A stretch of 64,000 bases of DNA, from NCBI GenBank assembly GCA_036342255.1, contig JAZAUS010000010.1:9065-73064 (forward strand), in the 5' to 3' direction. This document shows, piece by piece, positions 1-8,297 of the stretch. The notes beneath the pieces were generated by a model, which was not told the DNA's origin, searched no databases, and saw only the letters and a program-made list of their open reading frames with translations. The position numbers and the translations under genes were made by a program. How positions within the stretch are numbered: the stretch's first letter is position 1; each line of letters starts with the position of its first letter. The DNA comes from RUG11198 sp036342255. Lineage in GTDB: Bacteria > Bacillota_I > Bacilli_A > RF39 > UBA660.

Positions 1-241
1 TCTTAGCCTTTACTTTAAATTCTTTCTTAAACTTACTATTACTAATCTTAGAATTACCAGATACTATTACTAATATAGGTTTTTCTCCCACTATAAATGC
101 TAAAGACTTAGCTATTTCATCTTCTAAACATCCAATAGCAATAGCAGCCTCTTTAACAGTAGCAGAAGATACATCAAATTCCATAATCTCATTATCTAAA
201 ACATATTTTTTTAAATAATTTTTTGCTTTTATAAATGACAT
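1..241 (-). CDS. YbaK/EbsC-type aminoacyl-tRNA editing protein (partial)
   Basis: Only the N-terminal 80 residues are in the window; the gene runs off the left edge. The stretch that reads VKEAAIAIGCLEDEIAKSL, followed by a hydrophobic strand ending LVISGN, matches the start of the YbaK/ProX deacylase fold, in which members hydrolyse mischarged tRNA such as Cys-tRNAPro. The ATG at 241 is preceded by AGGTAAAAGAT. The catalytic lysine region lies close to the edge and cannot be fully checked. It sits 9 bp downstream of the prolyl isomerase gene and is probably cotranscribed with it. Confidence 0.75.
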   Translation of the reverse strand, partial: MSFIKAKNYLKKYVLDNEIMEFDVSSATVKEAAIAIGCLEDEIAKSLAFIVGEKPILVIVSGNSKISNSKFKKEFKVKAK

Positions 242-250
242 ATCTTTTAC

Positions 251-814
251 CTACTTGATTATTTTTATACTATTTATTACAGGTTGTTCCTCATATTTAA
301 TTGTTCCATTATCATCTTCTGGCTTTGCATCTTCTGCTATTTTATCTACAACATCCATTCCTTTAGTAACATATCCAAACACAGCATAATCACCATCTAA
401 ATGTTTAGAATCTTTATGAACAATAAAGAATTGTGAAGAAGCACTATCAGGATCATTACTTCTAGCCATTGATATAGCACCTCTAGTATGAGACAAACTA
501 TTATTAACCCCATTATTTTTAAATTCACCCTCTATTGTCTCTTCTGATCCACCAGTACCATCATGATTTGGATCTCCTCCCTGTATCATAAAATCCTTAA
601 TAATTCTATGAAAAGTCAACCCATCATAAAAACCATCTTTAACAAGCTTAACAAAATTCTTAACTGTAATAGGAGCTTCTTCACCATCTAATTTAGCTTC
701 TATTACTCCATAATCCTTCACATCAATTCTAACTTTATAATTCTTAACACTCTCTTCTTCTCCACAACCACATAATAATAAACATAAAACAAATACTATT
801 AATAACTTTTTCAT
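251..814 (-). CDS. Cyclophilin-type peptidyl-prolyl cis-trans isomerase, lipoprotein
   Basis: A 187-residue protein with a lipoprotein signal (MKK, hydrophobic run, LCGC ending at Cys17) and then a full cyclophilin domain. Conserved stretches include FHRIIKDFMIQGGDP (catalytic Arg region), GAISMARSNDPDSASSQFFI and LDGDYAVFGYV. It should isomerise Xaa-Pro bonds of exported proteins at the outer membrane face. The second residue before the modified Cys is also a Cys, which is atypical for a lipobox. RBS GAGG precedes ATG 814. It is the usual length for the family. Confidence 0.93.
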   Translation of the reverse strand: MKKLLIVFVLCLLLCGCGEEESVKNYKVRIDVKDYGVIEAKLDGEEAPITVKNFVKLVKDGFYDGLTFHRIIKDFMIQGGDPNHDGTGGSEETIEGEFKNNGVNNSLSHTRGAISMARSNDPDSASSQFFIVHKDSKHLDGDYAVFGYVTKGMDVVDKIAEDAKPEDDNGTIKYEEQPVINSIKIIK

Positions 815-870
815 ATTTTTTCCTCTTTTCTAATTTGTAGTTCTAAAATATTATATCACAAGTATAAAGA

Positions 871-909
871 ATAAAAAAGAAAATAAGTAGAATTAATCAT
901 CTACTTATT
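871..909 (-). terminator. Rho-independent terminator of the sigma-like gene
   Basis: A 10-bp stem (aataagtaga / tctacttatt) with an 8-nt loop is followed on the minus strand by a T-rich run. The distal arm overlaps the stop codon of the sigma-like gene. Confidence 0.75.
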
Positions 910-1824
910 ATTAAAAATATCAAATAAATCTTTTTTCAACTCTCTTATCTTTCTTGAACGTCTAAATTTTCTTAAAGCAGTTTTTTCTAAACATCTTATT
1001 GATTCACGACTACAATCATAATCTTTTCCAATACTTTCTAAAGTATCTTTTTTACTATAAAAACCATATCTTCTACTTATAGTATCTATTTCTTTATCAT
1101 CTTTTAAATATCTTCTTACTTCATCCATAAATAATTCATTCATCTTATTTTTAAGTATTTCATCTTCCATATTATAAATAGAATGCTCTTCAGATAAACT
1201 TTCATATAATCCACTATATACAAATAAAAATAAGAAAGCCTTTATTCTCCATTTAGTCATAACTAAATCATCATTCTTATCAAATTTTAAGTTATCATAA
1301 ATATTATAAAATAATTCTTCATCTACAAATTCACTATCAAATCCAGTAAAACTAGTTGTAATATCTTTATTGAAATTAAAATCTTTACCACTATTTTTTA
1401 ATTTAATAAATTCATCTAATAAATTCCAAAACACATCTCTATGCATACCTATATAATCATAAAAAACATTTCCTTCATCAATTAATTTACTACAAGCTTC
1501 TCTTATAAAAGTAAAATTTAATATATCTGAATAGTTATTAGCTCCTAATAATTCTCCATCTTTAATTCTTTTTATCCACACTTCAACAAAAGAATTAATA
1601 ATATCATCTATATCATAACTTCCACACTCAAATATTGCTAATCCATATCGTTTGATATAACCGTAAACATAATGTAAACTACCTAAAACAACTTCATCAA
1701 TATATCCTTTCTGTAACTCTTTATCACTTATACTAATAGCTTTCTTATATAAATCTTTCGCTTCTTGTACTGTTAATTTATCATAAGATGATATTTGTTC
1801 TCCAAATCTTTCTAATTTATCCAT
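901..1824 (-). CDS. Orphan sigma-70-like factor
   Basis: About 307 residues from ATG 1824, chosen because GGGGGT lies just upstream and because the longer frame would start at the predicted transcription start. The C-terminal 50 residues contain a sigma region-4 helix-turn-helix (TLESIGKDYDCSRESIR then LEKTALRKFRR), close to the RpoD/RpoH pattern. Residues about 40-100 (LHYVYGYIKRYGLAIF...DDIINSFVEVWIKRI) resemble region 2. The middle 120 residues match nothing I recognise. It lacks the region 1 and 3 motifs of primary sigma factors, so an alternative sigma factor or a sigma-derived DNA-binding regulator is likely. It has its own promoter and a structured leader. Confidence 0.65.
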   Translation of the reverse strand: MDKLERFGEQISSYDKLTVQEAKDLYKKAISISDKELQKGYIDEVVLGSLHYVYGYIKRYGLAIFECGSYDIDDIINSFVEVWIKRIKDGELLGANNYSDILNFTFIREACSKLIDEGNVFYDYIGMHRDVFWNLLDEFIKLKNSGKDFNFNKDITTSFTGFDSEFVDEELFYNIYDNLKFDKNDDLVMTKWRIKAFLFLFVYSGLYESLSEEHSIYNMEDEILKNKMNELFMDEVRRYLKDDKEIDTISRRYGFYSKKDTLESIGKDYDCSRESIRCLEKTALRKFRRSRKIRELKKDLFDIFNNK

Positions 1825-1836
1825 AACATTACCCCC

Positions 1837-1864
1837 AAAAAAAGTCTCATTACAACAATGAGAC
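1837..1864 (-). promoter_or_regulatory. Attenuator-like hairpin in the leader of the sigma-like gene
   Basis: On the minus strand GTCTCAT-7 nt-ATGAGAC is followed at once by seven T and then by the GGGGG ribosome site of the 1824 start codon. A perfect 7-bp stem plus T-run lies between promoter and RBS, so it is a terminator placed inside the 5' leader. It could instead stop read-through from the upstream chagasin-like gene, but the promoter lies upstream of it. Confidence 0.6.
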
Positions 1865-1900
1865 CAATCAACAATTTTTAAACAACCCCACTGCAATAAA

Positions 1901-1929
1901 AATATAACATTTTAAAATGTTCTTGTCAA
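1901..1929 (-). promoter_or_regulatory. Consensus sigma-A promoter with a palindromic spacer
   Basis: Minus strand: TTGACA at 1924-1929, 17-bp spacer, TATATT at 1901-1906. The spacer contains the perfect 14-bp palindrome acattttaaaatgt (1907-1920), a candidate operator between the -35 and -10 boxes. Predicted start is near 1894. Confidence 0.8.
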
Positions 1930-1952
1930 TAATAAACTAAAAGATTACATTT

Positions 1953-2351
1953 TTATTTACCTAAAATTAAAGATATATTTTTATCTTTATCTACTTTTAC
2001 ATTATTTCTATCCTCTTCAGCAACTTTCCCATCAGTAATACTAACATATCTAAATATAATAGTAGTATTACCTTCCTTCAATCCTTTAAATACATATTTT
2101 TTCTTAATAGGAGCACCTACCATTTTACTATTATTCTTATCTTCAACTACATAACTTCTAACAAATTCTACTATATCTTTATCTTCTATTTCATATTCCC
2201 ACTTAAATGGTACACCACCATTAGTTTTATATGTTAGTTCTAATTCTTTATCACTATTTTTTTTATAACTATTATTCCTAAATATACAAATGATTATTAT
2301 TAATACCAATATTATTAATAACATAACACCTATAATAATTCTTTTATTCAT
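1953..2351 (-). CDS. Membrane-anchored chagasin-like (I42) protease-inhibitor-fold protein
   Basis: 132 residues starting at the ATG at 2351 (AGGAG 10 nt upstream; an in-frame GTG at 2360 is too close to the RBS). Residues about 2-24 form one membrane helix and the rest is extracellular. The loops NGGVPFKWEYEI and GAPIKKKYVFKGLKEGNTTIIFRY line up with the L2 and L4 regions of chagasin/I42 cysteine-protease inhibitors, although the classic NPTTGY tripeptide is altered. Assignment by pattern only. The gene ends about 24 bp upstream of the next promoter. Confidence 0.6.
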   Translation of the reverse strand: MNKRIIIGVMLLIILVLIIIICIFRNNSYKKNSDKELELTYKTNGGVPFKWEYEIEDKDIVEFVRSYVVEDKNNSKMVGAPIKKKYVFKGLKEGNTTIIFRYVSITDGKVAEEDRNNVKVDKDKNISLILGK

Positions 2352-2364
2352 AATTAACACTCTC

Positions 2365-3108
2365 CTATTTAATTAATTTTTCAAAAGAATTAGCATTTAA
2401 TATTGTATTAGAAATAAACTCTCCTTTATAAAAGTTAGCCCAATTATTTATAATACAAGGAGCTTTCTTAGCCTTCTCTAATGAATCTATTTTAACAAAA
2501 TTTAGCTTAATATTCTTATCTTTAGCATATTCTGATAATTCTTTTATTTCATATTCCACATATGGACATTCATTACTATAATATATAGTAAAATCTTTAC
2601 TATCTATCTTCATCTTCCTAGCACTATCATTAAACCTAGGAGTATCTTTATCATCAAACTGCAGTGCTAACAATTCATAATCACCTATACTATCTACTAC
2701 TTTAAATCCAAAATGTAAGAAAAACTTCTTCTCCCCTAAAAATGGTTTCTTCTTACTAGATACTAATGTACATATTCCACTCTTTTTCTTACTCTTAGCA
2801 TCATTAATAGCATATTCCAATAATTCTCTAGCTATCCCTTTACCTTTAAAACTACCAGCAACCCACAAACAATATATATATTCATAGTTTTTCCCACTAA
2901 TAGGTACCCAAGCCGTCTCAATTGGCTCATATTCTATAAAAATCTTACCCCTCGCATTTAATTTTCTAAACACATGTCCATCTTTTAATTTATTCTTTAT
3001 CCATTCCTTCTTTTTATCCACACCATCCTGATGCTTAGGATCCCCAATAGCACAACAAATATGTTCTTCATCAATATTATTAATATCTAGATTAATATAC
3101 TCATTCAT
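2365..3108 (-). CDS. GNAT acetyltransferase with YoaP-like C-terminal domain
   Basis: 247 residues. An N-terminal GNAT fold (acetyl-CoA loop near GSFKGKGIARELLEYA, residues about 85-100) is followed by a C-terminal segment (about 165-247; FTIYYSNECPYVEYEIKEL, then KAPCIINNWANFYKG) matching the YoaP domain found after GNAT domains in Firmicutes. That domain has a thioredoxin-like layout with a single Cys-Pro. Substrate unknown. ATG 3108 follows AAAGGA. It lies 13 bp upstream of the chagasin-like gene and may be cotranscribed with it. Confidence 0.85.
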   Translation of the reverse strand: MNEYINLDINNIDEEHICCAIGDPKHQDGVDKKKEWIKNKLKDGHVFRKLNARGKIFIEYEPIETAWVPISGKNYEYIYCLWVAGSFKGKGIARELLEYAINDAKSKKKSGICTLVSSKKKPFLGEKKFFLHFGFKVVDSIGDYELLALQFDDKDTPRFNDSARKMKIDSKDFTIYYSNECPYVEYEIKELSEYAKDKNIKLNFVKIDSLEKAKKAPCIINNWANFYKGEFISNTILNANSFEKLIK

Positions 3109-3161
3109 ATTAACACAATCCTTTCTTTTTCAAAATTATTATACCATAAATTACTATATCA

Positions 3162-3202
3162 TATAAAAAAAGAAAATCTTATTTATTATAAAATTTTCTT
3201 TT
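3162..3202 (-). terminator. Terminator after trpS
   Basis: A 10-bp stem (aaaagaaaat / attttctttt, loop of 15 nt) with A/T runs on both sides sits just after the trpS stop; it may work in both directions. Confidence 0.75.
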
Positions 3203-3207
3203 TTACT

Positions 3208-4200
3208 TTATATTTTTAATCCTACTTTATCTCTTACTTCATCTAATTTAGAAGAAGCATATGCTCTAGCCTTATCAGCACCTTCATTTAATACTTCTCT
3301 TAAATATTCATAATCATTTCTATATTTATAAAACTTATCTTGAATATCTTTAATAAAATTACATATGCTATCAGCTACTTCTATCTTAAAATCCTTATAA
3401 TTATAATTCTTATACTTATCATTAGCTTCTTCTATAGACATATTATTAACAACACATATTAATGATATCAAATTAGATATCCCAGGTTTATTATTTTCAT
3501 CATAATAAACCTTCCCCTCACTATCAGTACATGCTGACATTATTTTTTTTCTAGTTATTTCAATATCATCTAACATAAATATAGTTCCTTTATCATCTCT
3601 AGGTGCAGATTTACTCATCTTTATACTTGGATCTTGTAAATTCATTATTCTAGCTCCTATCTTAGGTATTTGATATTCTGGTAATTTGAATGTATTACCA
3701 TATATCTTATTAAATCTCTCTCCAAAATCTCTAGTCTTTTCTATATGCTGCCTTTGATCATCACCAACTGGTACCACTTCGGCATCATAAAGAAGTATAT
3801 CAGCTGCCATTAAAGTTGGATATATAAATAATCCCATATCTTTCTCTTTCTTACCTAAATCTTTCTTCTTAGCTTTAAATTGAGTCATTCTAGATAATTC
3901 ACCAACACTACATTGAAATGACATCAAAAAGCCCAAATTACAATGTTCCAATACATCACTTTGCATAAATAAAGCTGTATTACTAATATCAATACCACAA
4001 GCCATATACATAGCCACTAAATCTAATATATTATTCCTAATCTCTATAGGATTTATATATGTAGTTAATCCATGAATATCTGCTATAAATATTAAAGAAT
4101 TATATTTATATTGCTGCTCTACAAATTTTTTTATACCACCTATATAATTAGCTAAAGTTATACTTCCAGTAGGTCTTACTCCCGTAATCATCGTTTTCAT
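3208..4200 (-). CDS. trpS: Tryptophanyl-tRNA synthetase
   Basis: 330 residues, the normal bacterial length. Class I signatures: TGSITLANYIGG (HIGH-equivalent, residues 11-22) and KMSKS (194-198), plus the GDDQRQHIE segment near 147 that contacts the tryptophan/ATP site. It charges tRNATrp. It begins 2 bp after trpB, and its ribosome site (GGGGGAAA) lies inside the end of trpB, so the two are translationally linked and share the Trp T-box leader. Confidence 0.97.
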   Translation of the reverse strand: MKTMITGVRPTGSITLANYIGGIKKFVEQQYKYNSLIFIADIHGLTTYINPIEIRNNILDLVAMYMACGIDISNTALFMQSDVLEHCNLGFLMSFQCSVGELSRMTQFKAKKKDLGKKEKDMGLFIYPTLMAADILLYDAEVVPVGDDQRQHIEKTRDFGERFNKIYGNTFKLPEYQIPKIGARIMNLQDPSIKMSKSAPRDDKGTIFMLDDIEITRKKIMSACTDSEGKVYYDENNKPGISNLISLICVVNNMSIEEANDKYKNYNYKDFKIEVADSICNFIKDIQDKFYKYRNDYEYLREVLNEGADKARAYASSKLDEVRDKVGLKI

Positions 4201-4201
4201 A

Positions 4202-5368
4202 TTATATTTTCCCCCTTTCTAAATCTAATACTAAATCTAAATCTTTATCTCCTCTACCAGATAAATTAACAATTATACTATCATCTTTATTATATTTTTT
4301 AACTATCTTACTTAAAAATGCTATAGCATGACTACTCTCAAGTGCAGGTATTATTCCTTCTAATCTACATAATAGTTTAAATGCCTCTACTGCTTCACTA
4401 TCTGTAACAGTTACATAATTAACTCTTTTTATAGAATATAAATATGCATGTTCTGGCCCTATCCCAGGATAATCTAATCCAGCAGATATTGAATATGCTT
4501 CTTTTACATTACCATTATTATCTTGCATTATATAAGTCTTCATACCATGTAATATACCAATAGTATTGTTAGCAATAGCAGAAGGATGTAAACCTAAAGA
4601 AATACCTTTACCAGCAGCTTCTACTCCATATATATCAACATTTTTATCTTTAATAAATCCTGAAAATAATCCTATACTATTGCTTCCACCACCAACACAT
4701 GCAACAACTGCTTTTGGAAGCCTATTCTCTATTTTTAATATTTGTCTTCTAGCCTCTTTACCTATTACCTGTTGAAAATATCTTACCATTTCAGGATATG
4801 GTTCAGGCCCTACAACTGATCCTACCAAATAATAAACATCTTTATTATTAATTAAATATTCAAAAGCCTCATCAACAGCATCTTTAAGTGTTCCATTACC
4901 CCTATTTACTTCTACAACATTAGCTCCTAATAATTTCATTCTATTAACATTAGGTCTTTGTCTCTTAATATCTTCACTACCCATAAAAATAGTACACTTA
5001 ATATTAAACAAACTACAAACTGTCGCAACTGCTGTTCCATGAGAACCAGCTCCTGTTTCAGCAATTATATGACTCTTTCCCATCTTCTTAGCAAGTAACA
5101 CTTGCCCTATAGCATTATTAATCTTATGACTACCAGTATGATTTAAATCCTCTCTCTTTAAATAAATCTTACAACCTCCAAAATAGTCAGTTAAATTTTT
5201 AGCAAAATATAAAGGATTCTCTCTACCAACATAATTTTTTAAATAATAATTATATTGTCTCTTAAATTCTTTACTTCTCTTAATTTCATTAAATGTATTT
5301 TTTATATCATCTAATACTTTTTTTAATTCTTCTGGTACATATTGACCACCAAAATTACCATATTTCAT
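4202..5368 (-). CDS. trpB: Tryptophan synthase beta subunit
   Basis: 388 residues from ATG 5368 (GAGG 8 nt upstream; the ATG at 5374 is too close to the RBS). PLP lysine motif KREDLNHTGSHKIN (Lys near residue 85), CVGGGSNSIG phosphate loop, and terminal SGRGDKD. It makes L-Trp from indole and serine. In the usual ETGAGQHG loop the Gln is Ser here (ETGAGSHG). No trpA or other trp pathway gene is in the window, so it probably works with scavenged indole or with genes elsewhere. It heads a trpB-trpS operon under a T-box. Confidence 0.96.
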   Translation of the reverse strand: MKYGNFGGQYVPEELKKVLDDIKNTFNEIKRSKEFKRQYNYYLKNYVGRENPLYFAKNLTDYFGGCKIYLKREDLNHTGSHKINNAIGQVLLAKKMGKSHIIAETGAGSHGTAVATVCSLFNIKCTIFMGSEDIKRQRPNVNRMKLLGANVVEVNRGNGTLKDAVDEAFEYLINNKDVYYLVGSVVGPEPYPEMVRYFQQVIGKEARRQILKIENRLPKAVVACVGGGSNSIGLFSGFIKDKNVDIYGVEAAGKGISLGLHPSAIANNTIGILHGMKTYIMQDNNGNVKEAYSISAGLDYPGIGPEHAYLYSIKRVNYVTVTDSEAVEAFKLLCRLEGIIPALESSHAIAFLSKIVKKYNKDDSIIVNLSGRGDKDLDLVLDLERGKI

Positions 5369-5412
5369 AATCATTTCCTCTTTCTAAAAAATTTTATATT
5401 TTAAATCAATGA

Positions 5413-5451
5413 TTATTTTAAATAACACCATCGCTTTACATATTGTTCCAT
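5413..5451 (-). CDS. Possible 12-residue leader peptide with a Trp codon
   Basis: ATG 5451 is preceded by a near-perfect Shine-Dalgarno (GGAGGTGAT, 8 nt spacing) and encodes MEQYVKRWCYLK then TAA. It lies between the T-box terminator and the trpB start, in the position of the leader peptide of Bacillus anti-TRAP operons, though only one of its codons is Trp. Translation is inferred from the strong ribosome site alone. Confidence 0.5.
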   Translation of the reverse strand: MEQYVKRWCYLK

Positions 5452-5471
5452 CAATATCACCTCCATATAAT

Positions 5472-5718
5472 AAAAAGAAACCTGTCCTAAAAATAGGACA
5501 AGTTTCTTGTGCCACCTAATAATTAATTATTTCTACATATACCATCATATACGTTCTTTTGATAACGGGAAGAATTACCCGATTTTTCATACTTTATATT
5601 ATTTCTGAAAAACTCTCTTCGGTCCATTCAATATTCATCCATTACAACTTTCCACCAACCAGTTGCTTTCTATAAATTTCATAAATACCTACTTCTCCAA
5701 ATCACTGATTTAAAATAT
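5472..5718 (-). promoter_or_regulatory. Tryptophan T-box riboswitch
   Basis: Minus-strand leader with stem I (AAGTAGG box, distal loop GGTTGGTGGAAAG), specifier loop GAATGGACC in which TGG (complement of 5624-5626) is the Trp codon, T-box sequence AGGTGGCACAAG (5506-5517), and a terminator with a 12-bp stem plus T-run (5472-5507). T-boxes read uncharged tRNA and antiterminate, so trpB-trpS should be induced on Trp starvation. Confidence 0.93.
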
Positions 5719-5724
5719 GCCCAA

Positions 5725-5753
5725 ATTATAGCACTTACCCATTAATTTGTCAA
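5725..5753 (-). promoter_or_regulatory. Promoter of the trpB-trpS operon
   Basis: Minus strand TTGACA (5748-5753), 17-bp spacer, TATAAT (5725-5730): a perfect sigma-A consensus with start near 5718, directly ahead of T-box stem I. Confidence 0.92.
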
Positions 5754-5769
5754 CAATTAATAAACATCT

Positions 5770-6420
5770 CTAATCTAAAACTAAAATTTTTTCTTTCTTC
5801 TTAATAGTCAACTCTATTCCCTTATATCGAATACTATCCTTACCAACACCATCATCTGATTTAAAAACATCTCCAATATATTCAAAATTCATTAGCTTAC
5901 AATCATATATTTTTATATAATTATCCAATACTTTCCTTATATCTCCATCAGTCAAACGAATCTTATTATCTCTTTGTATAAAAGTATAATTTAAATATTC
6001 ATTTAAATAATACTTAACATTTATCTTGCCATTCTTTAATCCAAATTCCGAAGATACAGTAACTTTATAATTCTTATTAAATCCAAAATAATCTATAATA
6101 GCTTTCTCTACCTCATCAGGAGTTAATATTATTTTATCAACTTTTTTATCTTCCTCATGCTTATTATACTTTTCTTCATAAATTATTGATATTTTTTGCA
6201 TACTCTTATATCTTTTTATAACATTATCTGTAAAATCAACAGCTTCTCCCAATGTTTTAAATTTAAATACATATTTTTGCATATTATTATCCATTACTTC
6301 CATTTGAATATATATACCATTACCATCATTTTTTATATTTATATCTACCCAATAATTTAATAAAGAAATAGATAAACTATTACCATCAACAAACCATTGT
6401 TTCAAATCTATTTTACCCAT
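5770..6420 (-). CDS. Hypothetical protein
   Basis: 216 residues, no signal peptide or membrane helix, rich in Lys, Asp and Tyr, with no family I recognise. The C-terminal half alternates basic beta-strand-like stretches (GKINVKYYLNEYLNYTF, YKGIELTIKKKEK). ATG 6420 follows AGGAGG. It lies 21 bp after the next gene, so the two probably form a two-gene operon ending just before the trp promoter. Confidence 0.7.
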   Translation of the reverse strand: MGKIDLKQWFVDGNSLSISLLNYWVDINIKNDGNGIYIQMEVMDNNMQKYVFKFKTLGEAVDFTDNVIKRYKSMQKISIIYEEKYNKHEEDKKVDKIILTPDEVEKAIIDYFGFNKNYKVTVSSEFGLKNGKINVKYYLNEYLNYTFIQRDNKIRLTDGDIRKVLDNYIKIYDCKLMNFEYIGDVFKSDDGVGKDSIRYKGIELTIKKKEKILVLD

Positions 6421-6441
6421 AATATAACCTCCTAAAGAATA

Positions 6442-7431
6442 CTATCCATCTATAATAAGCTTTCTACTATAACCATTCAAATGTTTATCATATTTTTCCT
6501 TAATCTCATTAAATCTAATTATACTTCTTTCTAACCCTATATATTTAGTATAATCTTCACCAATTAATTGTAATTTATCTAAAGTAATAACATACTTTTC
6601 ATAATTAGATATTAATTTACTTACATCTTCATATTTTTCTTCAATTAACAATTCGTTTATTTTCACATCTAAGTATTTTAATAGTGTTAATTGTATAGAG
6701 CCCAATATACTATGTTGTTCACTTACCATTCTGATATTATAATTTATCTCAATATTTTTAAATATATAACTTGCAAGAGTTGGATTATATATTATCTTAT
6801 TTAATTCTTGCTCCAGAAGTTTTGTACCTTTATTAGAAAAATATGATTTTAAAAATACTTCTTTACCTACCAATTGAATCAATTGATTAATTAAACAAAT
6901 TTCAATATAACATTCAGAAAATATAATATTAGTTCCTAAAACTAATTCCATAGATATTATTTCTGTTAATCCTTTTGTTAGTCCCTTATTTTTATCATTA
7001 ATACTTGTTGCTGGATATTTATCAAAACCACACCAAAAAGTATCAGTTTCTTTATCATATTTACTAGAAGCCATACGAGATAATTCATAAAGCAATATCT
7101 GTAAATAATATTTCCAATAATAATCTTTAGGATTTGTATGCATCTTAGCCTTTTTCCACAAATCTTTTAAAGTTTTTTCATCCATTACTAAACTATTATT
7201 AACAATATCATAGCCAGTATATCTAGCATATCCAACTATATCTTTAGTTGTATTAGATAAATCAATATCAATATTTAAAATAGCTTTAAGACTCTTAATA
7301 TTTCTATATATATTCTCTTTGCAATCATCTGGAATTATCTTTTCCAATAAGTTTAAACATCTTATCATATATTCCTTTTGTTCAATTTCAGGATTTGTAT
7401 TAACTAAATTTTCAAGTATTTTATCATTCAT
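6442..7431 (-). CDS. Metallopeptidase-like protein with a degenerate zinc motif
   Basis: 329 residues, apparently cytoplasmic. Residues about 110-165 (LLYELSRMASSKYD, then CGFDK, then KGLTKGLTEIISMEL) have the layout of a family of zinc peptidase-like proteins whose helix reads HExxHMASS followed by a GxxEGxTE helix. Here the two His are Tyr and Arg (YELSR), so metal binding is probably lost. The remainder is helical. I recall the family only by pattern; function unknown. Operon with the downstream 216-residue protein. Confidence 0.5.
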   Translation of the reverse strand: MNDKILENLVNTNPEIEQKEYMIRCLNLLEKIIPDDCKENIYRNIKSLKAILNIDIDLSNTTKDIVGYARYTGYDIVNNSLVMDEKTLKDLWKKAKMHTNPKDYYWKYYLQILLYELSRMASSKYDKETDTFWCGFDKYPATSINDKNKGLTKGLTEIISMELVLGTNIIFSECYIEICLINQLIQLVGKEVFLKSYFSNKGTKLLEQELNKIIYNPTLASYIFKNIEINYNIRMVSEQHSILGSIQLTLLKYLDVKINELLIEEKYEDVSKLISNYEKYVITLDKLQLIGEDYTKYIGLERSIIRFNEIKEKYDKHLNGYSRKLIIDG

Positions 7432-7462
7432 ATTATAATTCTCCTAATATAATTATAACACA

Positions 7463-7486
7463 AATAACAGTCAAAAAACTGTTATT
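7463..7486 (-). terminator. Weak terminator hairpin
   Basis: A 9-bp perfect stem (aataacagt / actgttatt) lies just past the stop of the membrane-protein gene. There is no clean T-run, so it may be a weak terminator or an mRNA-end structure. Confidence 0.5.
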
Positions 7487-7509
7487 AACTATTTCTTTAC
7501 CTAAATTAT

Positions 7510-8148
7510 TTATTTAAACAATATAACAGTTGCTATTGCAACCAACATCTGACACACTACATTAGATATTTCTATAACCCAATGTACCTTAGGATTTTTT
7601 AGATTAGCCTTTATTCCTATACCACATAACATTATAAATAATAATATTGCTAAAACATATAACACTAGTAAATAATATAGTTCATATCTAACAGATAAAA
7701 TTATCAATGAAGTATAAATCATTACATAACCAATAGCTCCTGTTAATACTGCTATAGTATTAACCTTCTTACTTTTCTTATATATCTTAAATAACAAACC
7801 TATTATAACTAAACTAATAATTATAAGCATAATTAACTTAATATTCATAACATATCTAAATAACATCAATCCCAATAAAAAAATCCCAGCATTAACACAA
7901 AATACTAAACTAACAGGCATCCTAAACTTAATTAATCCAAGCCCTACTATTACTTTACCCGTAGGAATAATAAATCCAAATATTATAGATATTATAGCTC
8001 CCATTAATAAAATATACTTATATGGATTTCCCATACCAGAATAAGTATTATTAATAATAGTAATAATAGTTATACTATAAAATATTGGATTAATATAATC
8101 CAATAATCCTAATAGTACAGAAAATTTATTTAATCTATCCCTCTTCAT
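7510..8148 (-). CDS. Polytopic membrane protein
   Basis: 212 residues from ATG 8148 (GGAGGAG upstream; a longer frame to 8181 lacks an RBS). About six hydrophobic helices with short loops and few charges. It resembles no transporter family I can name; small DUF-type membrane proteins with this layout are common in Firmicutes. Monocistronic. Its promoter region is shared, back to back, with the RiPP cluster. Confidence 0.7.
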   Translation of the reverse strand: MKRDRLNKFSVLLGLLDYINPIFYSITIITIINNTYSGMGNPYKYILLMGAIISIIFGFIIPTGKVIVGLGLIKFRMPVSLVFCVNAGIFLLGLMLFRYVMNIKLIMLIIISLVIIGLLFKIYKKSKKVNTIAVLTGAIGYVMIYTSLIILSVRYELYYLLVLYVLAILLFIMLCGIGIKANLKNPKVHWVIEISNVVCQMLVAIATVILFK

Positions 8149-8221
8149 CTTCAATTTCTCCTCCATATAATTATAACACAACCATAAAATTTATACACAA
8201 TAAAATTATAATTATATTCAT

Positions 8222-8255
8222 TTGACAAACTAAAAAAAATATATTATCCTATAAT
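8222..8255 (+). promoter_or_regulatory. Promoter of the RiPP operon
   Basis: TTGACA at 8222-8227, with TATCCT at 17-bp spacing (8245-8250) and a perfect TATAAT overlapping it at 8250-8255. An AAGGAG ribosome site follows at about 8285, ahead of the precursor ATG. Confidence 0.65.
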
Positions 8256-8297
8256 CGAAAATTAAAAATTTTCAAATGTAATGTAAGGAGAAAGAAT

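Noticed and set aside
901..1896. Longer start of the sigma-like gene at 1896
   Set aside because: That start coincides with the predicted transcription start and would run through the leader hairpin.
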